Part shown: one piece after another, positions 46,019 through 54,905 of the stretch
Layout of the letters: every line of letters starts with the position of its first letter
Position numbering within the stretch: the stretch's first letter is position 1
DNA from: Candidatus Melainabacteria bacterium
Lineage (GTDB): Bacteria > Cyanobacteriota > Vampirovibrionia > 2-02-FULL-35-15
DNA: 64,000 nucleotides
Reading direction: 5' to 3'
NCBI GenBank assembly: GCA_016201905.1
Contig: JACQBQ010000056.1
Location: forward strand, 1-64,000
Position numbers and translations under genes: made by a program
Notes under the pieces: model-generated
Database searches by the model: none
What the model saw: only the letters and a program-made list of their open reading frames with translations
What the model was told of the DNA's origin: nothing

Positions 46019-47365
46019 CTACTTTCCTGCCACTGTTAAACTTTCTATTAGAAATCCTGGGAATAGCTCTGCTCCACCAACCCATTCCCTGTCACTTGAT
46101 ATTTCCTGAATGTTCTTTAAAACTTCAAATATATTTCCTGCAATCATACAATTTTTAATTCTACCCTGGATGTTCCCATCCTTTACCTTAAACCCTAAGT
46201 CAATGCCTACGTTAAACTCTCCAGCTAGGGTGTTTGATTGACCAGCACCTAATACCTGGTCAATAATTATCCCATCTTTTATATTTTTAATAATATCCTT
46301 TGAATCTGTTTTTCCACCTTCTATTAAAACAGAGGTCAGCTCGGGTGTGGGACTTGTACTTAAAGATGCCTTAAATCCGTTTCCTGTAGAAGTCAAGGTT
46401 ACGTAATCTTGCTTTTGTGATCTAAGTTTACTGCCTGATGACAAATCAAAATAAAAAGAGTTTATTACGCCATTTTTTATTAAAGTTTTTCTTTGAGTTT
46501 TTATTCCCTCATCATCAAAATCCGCCTTTTGTACTCCAATACCTGGATCTTCTATAAACGTGAGCTTTTTGTCAAAGAGTTCTTTATTTAGTTTACCTAC
46601 TAAGGGAGAAATGCCCTGTTGGATTACTTTGCCGTTAAATATGACAGCCAGAATATATCCAAAAATACTTGCTGTTGCATCAGGTGTAAAAAAGACCTGG
46701 TATTTGTTCGTTTCCAAAGAAATATTTTCTTTGGAGAAGTTTAATTTTTCAAATATTTTTTTGCTTATTTCTTTTTCATCTGGAAAATCTTCTAAACTAC
46801 TTTTACCTTTGTAAATCCCTAAAAAATCTTCTCCCCTCACCAGATGTGCATACAAACTACTTGAATAAACAGATTTCTCTCTCTTACCAGTGACACCATT
46901 TGAATTTAAATAAATAGTTTCACCATATCCAAGATTAAATCCTCCACTTATAAGCAAATCTTTATGAAACGTTTTTAGTTGTTCAATTACAGCAGTTCCT
47001 CTTTCCACAAGGTTTTCAAGAGGCAGTTCTGGATTTGTGAGTTTTTGGTTTTGAGTTCTAAGATTTTCTTTTGAAAGCTCAAATGTAGCAATTGGTCCAA
47101 ACTCACTTGCTTCAACTGCTGTAGTTACAACTTTTTCAAGAGCTTCAGGATCTGTTGTACTTGAAGTTCCTATTTTTTTATTTTTAATTAGCCTGATTGA
47201 AATACCTGTACTTTGATTGCTTTCAAGGGTTTTAAGTTTGTTATTTTCAAAATTTATTGGGTTTTCTGTCCACGAAGACTGAATTATCTCAGCTTCAGAT
47301 GCACCATTGTTTTTTGCTAGCTTTAATATTTTTTCAAGTTTTGAGTGTTTTAGTTCTGTTTGCAT
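46019..47365 (-). CDS. PmbA/TldD-family metalloprotease component
   Basis: A 448-residue TldD/PmbA (TldE) family protein. The C-terminal region with SGSKLRSQKQDYVTLTSTGN and the glycine-rich VLGAGQSNTLAGEFNVGIDLG is typical. The TldD zinc motif HExxxH is not seen, so it is the PmbA/TldE-like, non-catalytic partner. It would need a TldD partner, not present in this window. Pairs of this type degrade or mature small modified peptides and antitoxins. Confidence 0.85.
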   Translation of the reverse strand: MQTELKHSKLEKILKLAKNNGASEAEIIQSSWTENPINFENNKLKTLESNQSTGISIRLIKNKKIGTSSTTDPEALEKVVTTAVEASEFGPIATFELSKENLRTQNQKLTNPELPLENLVERGTAVIEQLKTFHKDLLISGGFNLGYGETIYLNSNGVTGKREKSVYSSSLYAHLVRGEDFLGIYKGKSSLEDFPDEKEISKKIFEKLNFSKENISLETNKYQVFFTPDATASIFGYILAVIFNGKVIQQGISPLVGKLNKELFDKKLTFIEDPGIGVQKADFDDEGIKTQRKTLIKNGVINSFYFDLSSGSKLRSQKQDYVTLTSTGNGFKASLSTSPTPELTSVLIEGGKTDSKDIIKNIKDGIIIDQVLGAGQSNTLAGEFNVGIDLGFKVKDGNIQGRIKNCMIAGNIFEVLKNIQEISSDREWVGGAELFPGFLIESLTVAGK

Positions 47366-47489
47366 TTAACATTTTTATCTTTTCTTTATAATTCAGATTA
47401 AATTTTTCTAATAATTTATTTTTTACCATGTTTGTTTGTTATTATCAAATTGTACTTTAAGTAGAACAATATTTTATAGAGGGTAAAGC

Positions 47490-48002
47490 ATGCAAATACA
47501 AGTACAGGGAATATTAGAAAAAACAACTGTATTTGTTAATGCTGTACATAAACCTGTATTAGAAGCAAGAGAGGCAAAAAAAGGGAATACCTCTACATTT
47601 AATAATTTTTCATTTGCAATGGCTCATACTGCTATAGAAGATCATAATGAGCTTGATTTACTAACACAAAGACAAGTTGCAAATCATGCTAACTCAGTGT
47701 TTGCTGCTCATAGTAATTTAGCTAAAAGCATTACACCATTTTTAACTTTTCCGGCACGTGATCTAAGACAAATTCTAACTGCTGTAAAAAATAACTCAGA
47801 AATATTTAATGATCTTCCACCTGATGTTGCAGGTGGATTTGCAGATATACTTGAACTGTTTTCCACCAGTGTTTCTAACAGTATCTTAGGCAATATAAAA
47901 CCGCAAGAAGTACAACAATTCCAGGCACTTAATCAGTTACGAAGTGAATTTGCTCTTTCATCAGTGGCTAGCTTTTTTAGAGATTTGGCTTCTAAAAAAT
48001 AA
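47490..48002 (+). CDS. Hypothetical protein
   Basis: A 170-residue helical protein without recognised family. N-terminal beta phrase MQIQVQGILEKTTVFV, later QILTAVKNNSEIFNDLPPDV. GAGGG lies 9 bases before ATG. Neither signal peptide nor membrane helix is seen. It is convergent with the PAP2 gene. Confidence 0.5.
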   Translation: MQIQVQGILEKTTVFVNAVHKPVLEAREAKKGNTSTFNNFSFAMAHTAIEDHNELDLLTQRQVANHANSVFAAHSNLAKSITPFLTFPARDLRQILTAVKNNSEIFNDLPPDVAGGFADILELFSTSVSNSILGNIKPQEVQQFQALNQLRSEFALSSVASFFRDLASKK

Positions 48003-48020
48003 ATTTAAACTCAACTATTT

Positions 48021-48680
48021 TTAAACCAGCCCTATAAAAAAATAAAACCAGATTGAAATATTTAAACAAAAAATCCCCATGGCAATACCACCGCAGACAT
48101 CAGTAAAATAATGATGGTTTAAGTATATTCGTGAAACTACTATAATGGATGACATGAATAATGCTATTAAATACCATGGTAAAAAAGGTATAAGCCCCTG
48201 TAAAAGCACAGCACTAAAAAAGTAAATTGGTATACTTGCCATAATATGACCACTTGGAAAGCAGTAGCTAAGCCTTCTTCTAATACCAGGATCCATATGT
48301 TCTGGCCTTGTCCTTTTATAAACAAGTTTTAGCAGCCTATTGAAACCCCATGAAAAAATTAATACAAACAAAATAGCTATAACCAGTGAAAATTTGTGTT
48401 TTACAAGGAAAAAAATAATGGAAAGTATAATTGAAAATAAAATATGAAATATTGCATTTCCAAAAATTGAAAAATCTTCAGCATGAGTTTTAATAAAACT
48501 TTCTTCTGTACTGGATGCCCACTGGGAAACTGATTTGTCAAGAGACTGCCAGAAAGGTTTTTTATAGTTAAAAGCTAAAATTATAAATAATACAATTGAT
48601 GCTAAGAAAGTTATTTGATCTGTTGCTAATCTTGCGACAAAATGGTTTAGTGATGAGATTGGATGGAGTAAAAAATACAT
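48021..48680 (-). CDS. PAP2-superfamily membrane phosphatase
   Basis: About 219 residues with several membrane helices. The acid-phosphatase signature appears as KRTRPEHMDPGIRRRLSYCF, then PSGHIMAS, then SRIYLNHHYFTDVCGG: the three PAP2 motifs, with catalytic His residues. It may act on undecaprenyl pyrophosphate or phosphatidate. I start at the ATG giving MYFLLHPISSLNHF; a GTG at 48722 that overlaps ubiD is an alternative. It follows ubiD on the same strand. Confidence 0.82.
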   Translation of the reverse strand: MYFLLHPISSLNHFVARLATDQITFLASIVLFIILAFNYKKPFWQSLDKSVSQWASSTEESFIKTHAEDFSIFGNAIFHILFSIILSIIFFLVKHKFSLVIAILFVLIFSWGFNRLLKLVYKRTRPEHMDPGIRRRLSYCFPSGHIMASIPIYFFSAVLLQGLIPFLPWYLIALFMSSIIVVSRIYLNHHYFTDVCGGIAMGIFCLNISIWFYFFIGLV

Positions 48681-48700
48681 AATATAAAATATATTATGGC

Positions 48701-50314
48701 TTACAATCCATACTCTTTCCACCTGTTTGTTACTAAGCCTTTTGTTGCTTCATCCATGACCATTTCACTGGGCCACTCTCGTATATATCCTTCTGATTTC
48801 CATTTACGTGTAGCATCCAGTCCCATTTTTCCGGATATAGCCATAGTGCTTGCAGCATGATCAAGAATATCTGTAGGACCTTCAGTAAAAACAGAATCTC
48901 TTTTTGGATCTGTGTTTGAGAAAACATGAAATGCTAAATTAGATAGGTTATGAATATCTATGTCATCATCTACCACGATGACATACTTGGTGAACATCAT
49001 TTGCCCCATACCCCATATTGCATTTATAACTTTTTTCCCGTGAGCAGGATATTTTTTCTTTATGCTTATAATGGCACAGTTATGAAAAACTCCTTCAAGA
49101 GGTAGATTTAAATCTACAACTTCTGGTAAAAAGACTCTAATTAATGGCAAAAATATTTGTTCTGTAGCTTTGCCCATATAACAATCTTCCATTGGTGGCT
49201 TACCTACAATGATGGTTGTATAAATGGGATCTTTTTTATGTGTCATTGCTGTAATGTGAAACTCTGGAAACATTCCTGCTAAACTATAAAAACCCGTATG
49301 ATCTCCAAATGGCCCTTCTGTCGTAAGCTCGTTTAAATCTACATAACCTTCTAAAACAATTTCACTTGTTGCTGGAACTTCAAGATCTACAGTTTTGCAC
49401 TTTACAAGCTCAACAGGTGAACCCCTTAAAAATCCTGCAAAAAGGAACTCATCTACTCCTGGTGGAAGTGGTGCCGATGCTGAATACATAACAGCCGGAT
49501 CGCAGCCTATAGCTACAGCTACTTCCATTTTCCTTTTACCGGAAAAATCTTGTTCAAGGCGAGATTTTTCTTTATCTTTTGCTTGTCTTTCTTTTAATAA
49601 AACAGATGACTTAGCATTGGTAAGATCACCATTTGCTTCTATTTCTAGTCCTAACTTATCTGTTTTTTGACCTCTTACTTCTACTCCTTCTTCCCCGGCT
49701 GCTTTCTCAAGATAATTCTGTGCTCCATCGTGGTGCTTATGCCAGTGCATACAGGTAGTAGTATTATTAATTTTTTGAAGGCGATACATTCCAACATTTC
49801 TAGTACCGGTTTTTGGATCTTTTGTAACTACTACTGTCATTGTTATAAATGGGGCAGCATCACCAGGCCATGCAGTAATGATTGGCAGCTTATCCAGCAT
49901 TGGTTCCTCTTGATTGGTTATCACTACTTCCTGGCAGGGTGCACTGCTGACAATTTTTGGAGGAAATGAAGCAGCTTCAGCTAGCTTTGGAAGCATGCTT
50001 AGTTTTCCAAGGAGGTCATCAGGTATTTTTTTATCTAGGAACTTTTCAATCCTTTCAGCAATCTCTTTAAATGAATTGACACCCAAGGCAAGATTCATTC
50101 TTTTATAAGAACCTAGGGTATTAATTAAAAGTGGAATCTGATACCCCGAAACGTTTTCAAAAAGTAAGGCTTTATTTTTTTCAGTGGCACCCTTTGAGAG
50201 GCGATTAGTTATTTCAGAAATTTCAAGGTAAGGGCTAACTGGACAAATTATACGGACAAGCTCTCCAAGCTCCTCGAGTTTTTTTAAAAATGTTCTTAAA
50301 TCTCTGTATGCCAT
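48701..50314 (-). CDS. ubiD: UbiD-family (prenylated-FMN) decarboxylase with repeat-coded insertion
   Basis: About 537 residues. UbiD enzymes decarboxylate aromatic acids with prenylated FMN; here perhaps for quinone synthesis. Recognised text: MHWHKHHDGAQNYLE, VAVAIGCDPAVMYSA and GPFGDHTGFYS with the catalytic E-x-x-x-R-E region further on. I start at MAYRDLRTFLKKLEELGEL; a longer frame upstream has no UbiD similarity and runs into the murA leader. Between HWHKHHDG and VAVAIGCDP there is an insertion of about 55 residues; part of it (EKSRLEQDFSGKRKME) is coded by a hairpin repeat at 49541-49570. A partner ubiX is not seen. Confidence 0.85.
   Translation of the reverse strand: MAYRDLRTFLKKLEELGELVRIICPVSPYLEISEITNRLSKGATEKNKALLFENVSGYQIPLLINTLGSYKRMNLALGVNSFKEIAERIEKFLDKKIPDDLLGKLSMLPKLAEAASFPPKIVSSAPCQEVVITNQEEPMLDKLPIITAWPGDAAPFITMTVVVTKDPKTGTRNVGMYRLQKINNTTTCMHWHKHHDGAQNYLEKAAGEEGVEVRGQKTDKLGLEIEANGDLTNAKSSVLLKERQAKDKEKSRLEQDFSGKRKMEVAVAIGCDPAVMYSASAPLPPGVDEFLFAGFLRGSPVELVKCKTVDLEVPATSEIVLEGYVDLNELTTEGPFGDHTGFYSLAGMFPEFHITAMTHKKDPIYTTIIVGKPPMEDCYMGKATEQIFLPLIRVFLPEVVDLNLPLEGVFHNCAIISIKKKYPAHGKKVINAIWGMGQMMFTKYVIVVDDDIDIHNLSNLAFHVFSNTDPKRDSVFTEGPTDILDHAASTMAISGKMGLDATRKWKSEGYIREWPSEMVMDEATKGLVTNRWKEYGL
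49541..49570 (-). repeat. Hairpin 2 of the two-hairpin element inside ubiD
   Basis: On the minus strand GAAAAATCT and AGATTTTTC form a 9-bp stem, followed by CCGGTAAAAGG and ATG. It matches 45903-45932 and 56550-56580. It is translated as part of UbiD, in frame. Confidence 0.7.
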
Positions 50315-50449
50315 TATATTTGCCTTTACGAAACTATTATAAAATGTGGGTATAAAGAATCTACACATAGGTGATACAATGCCATCTGTATCTTGAGCAA
50401 GGAATGACATAGAAAGACAGATCATAAAGAAAGGCAGTAGATTAGGAAT

Positions 50450-50533
50450 ATAAGCGAAGAATATTGCGATAAGCAACATTCTGAGCACCGAAAGAAAGAG
50501 AAAAAATCTAAACCTAGATTTTTTCAAATAAAA
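50450..50533 (+). promoter_or_regulatory. Two-hairpin element upstream of murA
   Basis: ATAAGCGAAG, then stem GAATATTGC/GCAACATTC (one A-C mismatch), linker CTGAGCACCGAAAG, stem GAAAAAATCTA/TAGATTTTTTC, and ATG 11 bases on. Compared with the pyrF and rpmH copies, stem bases change in pairs (GG..CC to GA..TC; TTC..GAA to TTGC..GCAA). Confidence 0.62.
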
Positions 50534-51871
50534 ATGGAAGAAAAATTAGTCATAACTGGTGGAAAAAAATTGTCTGGCGAACTAATCGTTGCTGGCGCAA
50601 AAAATGCAGTTTTAAAACAAATGGCAGCAGCACTGTTATATGCTGGTCCAGTTTGTATACATAATGTTCCTAATTTGGCTGATGTTTACAGCATGCTTGA
50701 GGTTTTAGAATTTTTAGGTGCAAGAGTAAAGTTTAAAGATAGCACTTTGGAAATTGATAGCTCGGATATCTCTGGCTCATTTGCACCACAAGAGCTTGTA
50801 AATAGATTGCGGGCTTCATTTAATGTACTGGGTCCATTGGTTGGTAGATTTAGAGAAGCAAAAATTGCTATGCCGGGCGGTTGCCAAATTGGTGCGCGCA
50901 GGCTTGATCTTCATGAAAAAGGTTTAAAAGCTTTAGGTGCAGATGTAAAACTTGATCAAGGATATATGATTGCACATGCACCGAAATTAAAAGGTACAAG
51001 AATTTATCTTGATTTACCAAGTAATGGTGCTACAGAAAATATAATGCTTGCAAGTATTTTGGCTGAAGGTGAGACAGTAATTGAAAATGCAGCATGTGAT
51101 CCTGAAATTGTTGACCTTGCAAACTTTTTAATTTCAATGGGTGCAAGAATTCAAGGTGCCGGCACACATCAGATTGTCATAAATGGCATTAAACAACAAG
51201 ATTTACATTCTACAGAATACACCGCAATAAGTGACAGGCTAGAAGCATGTACTTATCTTATTGCCGCAGTTTCAACCCATGGAGAAATAATTTTAAGAAA
51301 TATTGAAGCTGAACACATGCAAGCCACTCTCAGCAAACTTCAAGAAGCCGGTGTTATTATTCAATTTCCTGATTCTAGAACTTTATATGGCAAGGCAGGT
51401 ATAAAAAAACTAAATGCAGTAAGTATAAATACTGGCTGGTATCCAGGCTTTCCTACTGATATGCAGGCAATGATTACTGTGCCATTGTCTATTGCAAATG
51501 GTACAAGCACAATTAAAGAGACTATTTACGAAGATAGGTTTGCCCATGTAAATGAATTGGTCAGAATGGGTGCAGATATTAAAGTAAATAACCACGTTGC
51601 TGTTATAAATGGTGTTGAAAAATTAAGCGGTACGAAAATCATTGCGCCGGATATAAGGGGTGGGGCTGGCCTGGTTATAGCAGGGCTCATAGCTGGTGGT
51701 AAGACAGAAATAACAGGACTTACGCACATAGATCGTGGCTATGAAGCCATGGATCAAAAACTGCGTTTACTTGGAGCAAGTATAATTCGCACAAAGAACA
51801 TTTCTGGTGAATCTTCAAATGAAGAAAATATAAAAGAAGAACAAAAATTACAAAACCAGAAAATCAAGTAG
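50534..51871 (+). CDS. murA: UDP-N-acetylglucosamine 1-carboxyvinyltransferase
   Basis: A 445-residue MurA, first committed step of peptidoglycan synthesis. K23-N24 in GAKNAVLK and the catalytic C117 in MPGGCQIGARRLD (the fosfomycin target) are present. The C-terminal 25 residues are a polar tail beyond the usual end. The start lies 11 bases after a hairpin of the two-hairpin element and no ribosome site other than AT-rich DNA is seen. It is followed by the DUF167 gene 9 bases on. Confidence 0.95.
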   Translation: MEEKLVITGGKKLSGELIVAGAKNAVLKQMAAALLYAGPVCIHNVPNLADVYSMLEVLEFLGARVKFKDSTLEIDSSDISGSFAPQELVNRLRASFNVLGPLVGRFREAKIAMPGGCQIGARRLDLHEKGLKALGADVKLDQGYMIAHAPKLKGTRIYLDLPSNGATENIMLASILAEGETVIENAACDPEIVDLANFLISMGARIQGAGTHQIVINGIKQQDLHSTEYTAISDRLEACTYLIAAVSTHGEIILRNIEAEHMQATLSKLQEAGVIIQFPDSRTLYGKAGIKKLNAVSINTGWYPGFPTDMQAMITVPLSIANGTSTIKETIYEDRFAHVNELVRMGADIKVNNHVAVINGVEKLSGTKIIAPDIRGGAGLVIAGLIAGGKTEITGLTHIDRGYEAMDQKLRLLGASIIRTKNISGESSNEENIKEEQKLQNQKIK

Positions 51872-51880
51872 AGATTTACC

Positions 51881-52186
51881 ATGGTAAGCCTCTGGTTTCA
51901 AGAAAAAAATAATACATTTATTTTAAATATTTATGTAATTCCGCGATCTTCTAAGTCTGAAATAGTTGGCATTTATAATGACTCTTTAAAAATTAAATTA
52001 AAAGCACCACCGGTTGACAATGCTGCAAATGAAGAACTTATTAAATTTTTATCTGAGAAATTGAAAATTCCAAAGTCAAAGATTGAGATTGTTAAGGGAC
52101 ATGGGCAGAAGAGAAAGGTTGTTTCTGTGGATGGATGTAACATTGAAAGCAAAGATATTTTGCAGATTGTCGAAAAAAGAATCTAA
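51881..52186 (+). CDS. DUF167/YggU-family protein
   Basis: A 101-residue protein of the YggU/DUF167 family: VIPRSSKSEIVGIYNDSLKIKLKAPPVDNAANEEL (read in parts) with LKIKLKAPPVDNAANEEL as signature, then IVKGHGQKRKVVSV. Function unknown. It follows murA by 9 bases and is likely co-transcribed. Confidence 0.85.
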   Translation: MVSLWFQEKNNTFILNIYVIPRSSKSEIVGIYNDSLKIKLKAPPVDNAANEELIKFLSEKLKIPKSKIEIVKGHGQKRKVVSVDGCNIESKDILQIVEKRI

Positions 52187-52214
52187 GAGAGTGTCTTAAT
52201 ATTTTTGAGTAACT

Positions 52215-52305
52215 GTCATTGTGAGGAGTCCGCCTAGGCGAGCGTGGCAATCTTCTAACGTTTTTGAGATTGCTTCGTCGGCTCTTCGAGCCTTCTCGCA
52301 ATGAC
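52215..52305. repeat. REP-like palindromic repeat, copy d
   Basis: Begins GTCATTGTGAGGAG and ends CTCGCAATGAC with inner arms. Its last bases include an ATG in frame with the patatin-like gene. Confidence 0.75.
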
Positions 52306-52312
52306 GTCAAAG

Positions 52313-53179
52313 ATGATCTACAATATTCCCATGCAAACATTTAATCTTGTTTTATCAGGTGGTGGGGTAAGGTCATATGCCCATCTTGGTGTTTATAAAT
52401 ACTGTTTTGAAAGCGGGATTATATTTAATGAAATAACAGCTGTATCAGGCGGCTCTTTAATTGCACCTTTTATTTGTCTTAGAAAAGATCCAAATGAAGT
52501 AATTAAATTTTTTAAAAGAGCAAAAATACATAGGATGTTATTTCCAGCTTGGTTTGTACCTGATAAATTTGAGTTTTTCTTTATTCAGCCAGATACATTG
52601 AAGCTTGGTCAGTGGATTGAAAAACAATTTACTGAAAGTGAACTTAATGAGATTCAATCATCCAGCAAACTACACATAATGGCTTGTAAAAATCCGGTCT
52701 GTGGTACAAAAGCAATGTACACTGATATGTTACAGATCACTGATTTAAAAGGTGCTATTGCTTCATCTTCTGCAATAAGCGGTGTATTTAAAGAACACAG
52801 AGTTGGGAATTGCACATATATTGATGGCGGGCATTGGGATAACTGTCCAACGTTTTTTGATTTTAAGAAAAACTTCTTGCCACTTATAGTTGTAAATCTA
52901 GGTTATGTTGGATTAAAAGAAAAAGAAGGCGGCAGAATATCAAAAATAATTCGTGGTTTTGAAATATCTTCATTTGCTAGGGTACAAGAAGATATTGAAA
53001 GATGGGATTTTGAAAAAAGTTGTAAGAAGCGAGGTGAATTATTTGTAGTGAATCCTCCTGTATGGAATATAAGCTCACTTGATTTTAATTTGAAGAGTTT
53101 TCAAATTAATGAACTTATTGAAGCTGGTTATAAGGCTGCAAAGATGTCATTGTTACAGAAAGAACTCTTAAACGTATAG
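52313..53179 (+). CDS. Patatin-like phospholipase
   Basis: About 288 residues with the patatin fold: oxyanion motif LSGGGVRSYAHLGVYK, the nucleophile Ser in AVSGGSLIAPF (first Gly of GxSxG is Ala), and the Asp of the dyad in YIDGGHWDN. It would hydrolyse lipid acyl esters. Start is uncertain: ATG at 52313 (MIYNIPMQTF) or 52331 (MQTFNLVLSGGG); the ATG at 52301 is in a repeat. No signal peptide. Confidence 0.83.
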   Translation: MIYNIPMQTFNLVLSGGGVRSYAHLGVYKYCFESGIIFNEITAVSGGSLIAPFICLRKDPNEVIKFFKRAKIHRMLFPAWFVPDKFEFFFIQPDTLKLGQWIEKQFTESELNEIQSSSKLHIMACKNPVCGTKAMYTDMLQITDLKGAIASSSAISGVFKEHRVGNCTYIDGGHWDNCPTFFDFKKNFLPLIVVNLGYVGLKEKEGGRISKIIRGFEISSFARVQEDIERWDFEKSCKKRGELFVVNPPVWNISSLDFNLKSFQINELIEAGYKAAKMSLLQKELLNV

Positions 53180-53201
53180 TATGAAATCTTTACTTTTTTA
53201 A

Positions 53202-54701
53202 CTAATCCAAGTTTACAAAAACGCTTTTCACTTGTGTATAAAGCTCCAGTGCATGCATTCCACCTTCGCGTCCAAAGCCGCTTTGTTTGTAACCACCAAA
53301 CGGAGTGCATGGATCAAAGACGTTGTAACAATTAACCCAGACCGTACCGGCTTTCAGTGCTCTTGCAACAGAATGGGCTTTTTTGAGATTGTTTGTCCAA
53401 ACCCCGGCTGCAAGTCCGTAAGTAGTTTCATTCCCCTGGAATACAGCATCATTTAGATCTTTAAATGGAATTGCACTTACAACAGGTCCAAAAATTTCTT
53501 CCTGTGCAATTTTCATTTTATTGTTTACATCAGCAAAAACAGTTGGCTGAACAAAGTATCCTTTGGACAGTTCACCATCTTTTGCTCTGTCTCCGCCACA
53601 GACTGCTTTAGCACCTTCTTTTTTACCGGTGTCTAGATAACCTGTTACCCGCTTCATTTGATCTTCACTTACAAGAGGACCCATTTGTGTTTCTTCACTA
53701 AGTCCTGGTCCAAGCTTTATCTTTTTTACTTTATCTGAAAGTTTGCTGACAAAGTCTTCATACATAGACTTTTCTACAAAAAGCCTTGTACCTGCACAAC
53801 AGACCTGTCCTTGATTAAAGAACACGCTTCCAATGCAGCCTTTTAAAGCACCTTCCATATCACCATCTGTAAAAACAATGTTTGGTGATTTGCCGCCAAG
53901 CTCAAGGGAAACTCTCTTTAAATTTCCTGCTGAAGCCTGAATGATTTTTCTACCTGTAATGTATTCTCCTGTAAATGCAACCTTATCTACATCCATGTGG
54001 TTTGACAGTGCTGCACCTGCAGTCTCACCAAATCCAGGACAAATATTTACAACACCTTTTGGAAAGCCGGCTTCCATGATTAACTCACCAAGCCTTAGTG
54101 CTGTAAGTGGTGTTTGTTCTGCTGGTTTTAAAACGACGCAGTTTCCGCAGGCAATTGCTGCTGCAATTTTCCATGCTGCCATAAGCAGTGGGAAATTCCA
54201 CGGAATAATCTGACCAACAACACCAACTGGTTCACGCAAAGTGTAGGTAAGAAAATTTCCGCATGAAACAGGAAGTGTTTCACCGTGAATTTTTGTAGCC
54301 CATCCTGCATAGTACCTGAAATGTTCTACTGTAGCAGGTACATCTACTGCTCTTGATTCTCTAATTGGTTTGCCATTGTCCAGTGTTTCAAGCTGAGCAA
54401 ATTCTTCTGCATTTTTTTCAATGAGGTCAGCTACCTTTAATAAAAGCTGTTGTCTTTGATATGGTGTAACTTTTTTCCATGGTCCTTCAAAAGCTGCCCT
54501 TGCTGCTTTAACTGCAAGTTCAATATCTTCTTTATCTGCTTCACAGACTTTTACTATTACTTCGCCTGTTGCAGGGTTTATCGTTTCAAACGTTTTTCCT
54601 GATTTAGCAGCTACAAACTCACCATTGATGAGCATCTTTTTTGGTGCAGTGCTTAAAAACTTAACTACTTGTGGGTGTAACTCCATTTGTTTTGTTGCCA
54701 T
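53202..54701 (-). CDS. NAD(P)-dependent aldehyde dehydrogenase
   Basis: A 499-residue ALDH of the ALDH1/2/betaine-aldehyde type. Catalytic C301 in FFNQGQVCCAGTRLF, general base E267 in SLELGGKSPNIVF, and PWNFPLLMAAWKIA cofactor region are all intact. Oxidises an aldehyde to the acid; the substrate cannot be told from sequence. Convergent with the patatin-like gene; its upstream gap (54702-54905) holds a small GCCCG/CGGGC hairpin and no gene. Confidence 0.93.
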   Translation of the reverse strand: MATKQMELHPQVVKFLSTAPKKMLINGEFVAAKSGKTFETINPATGEVIVKVCEADKEDIELAVKAARAAFEGPWKKVTPYQRQQLLLKVADLIEKNAEEFAQLETLDNGKPIRESRAVDVPATVEHFRYYAGWATKIHGETLPVSCGNFLTYTLREPVGVVGQIIPWNFPLLMAAWKIAAAIACGNCVVLKPAEQTPLTALRLGELIMEAGFPKGVVNICPGFGETAGAALSNHMDVDKVAFTGEYITGRKIIQASAGNLKRVSLELGGKSPNIVFTDGDMEGALKGCIGSVFFNQGQVCCAGTRLFVEKSMYEDFVSKLSDKVKKIKLGPGLSEETQMGPLVSEDQMKRVTGYLDTGKKEGAKAVCGGDRAKDGELSKGYFVQPTVFADVNNKMKIAQEEIFGPVVSAIPFKDLNDAVFQGNETTYGLAAGVWTNNLKKAHSVARALKAGTVWVNCYNVFDPCTPFGGYKQSGFGREGGMHALELYTQVKSVFVNLD

Positions 54702-54905
54702 GGCCTTTCTCCTTTTGTTTATAATGTCTCAGACAAGCCCGCCTAGTCGGGCAAGCTGAAACTTCTATTGATTAGTCTCTTTGTGAATTCACAAATGATT
54801 GTTTCATGTAGTATAAATTATAGTCTTTAATACCTGTAATTCTTATTTAAGAGTAAATATTTCTTACATTGGTTAATAAACTAGGTGATAAGGAAAAGAA
54901 ATAGC

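Noticed and set aside
50315-50527. 71-residue hydrophobic N-terminal extension of UbiD
   Set aside because: UbiD homology starts at MAYRDLRTF; the extension runs antisense through the murA leader element and has no ribosome site.
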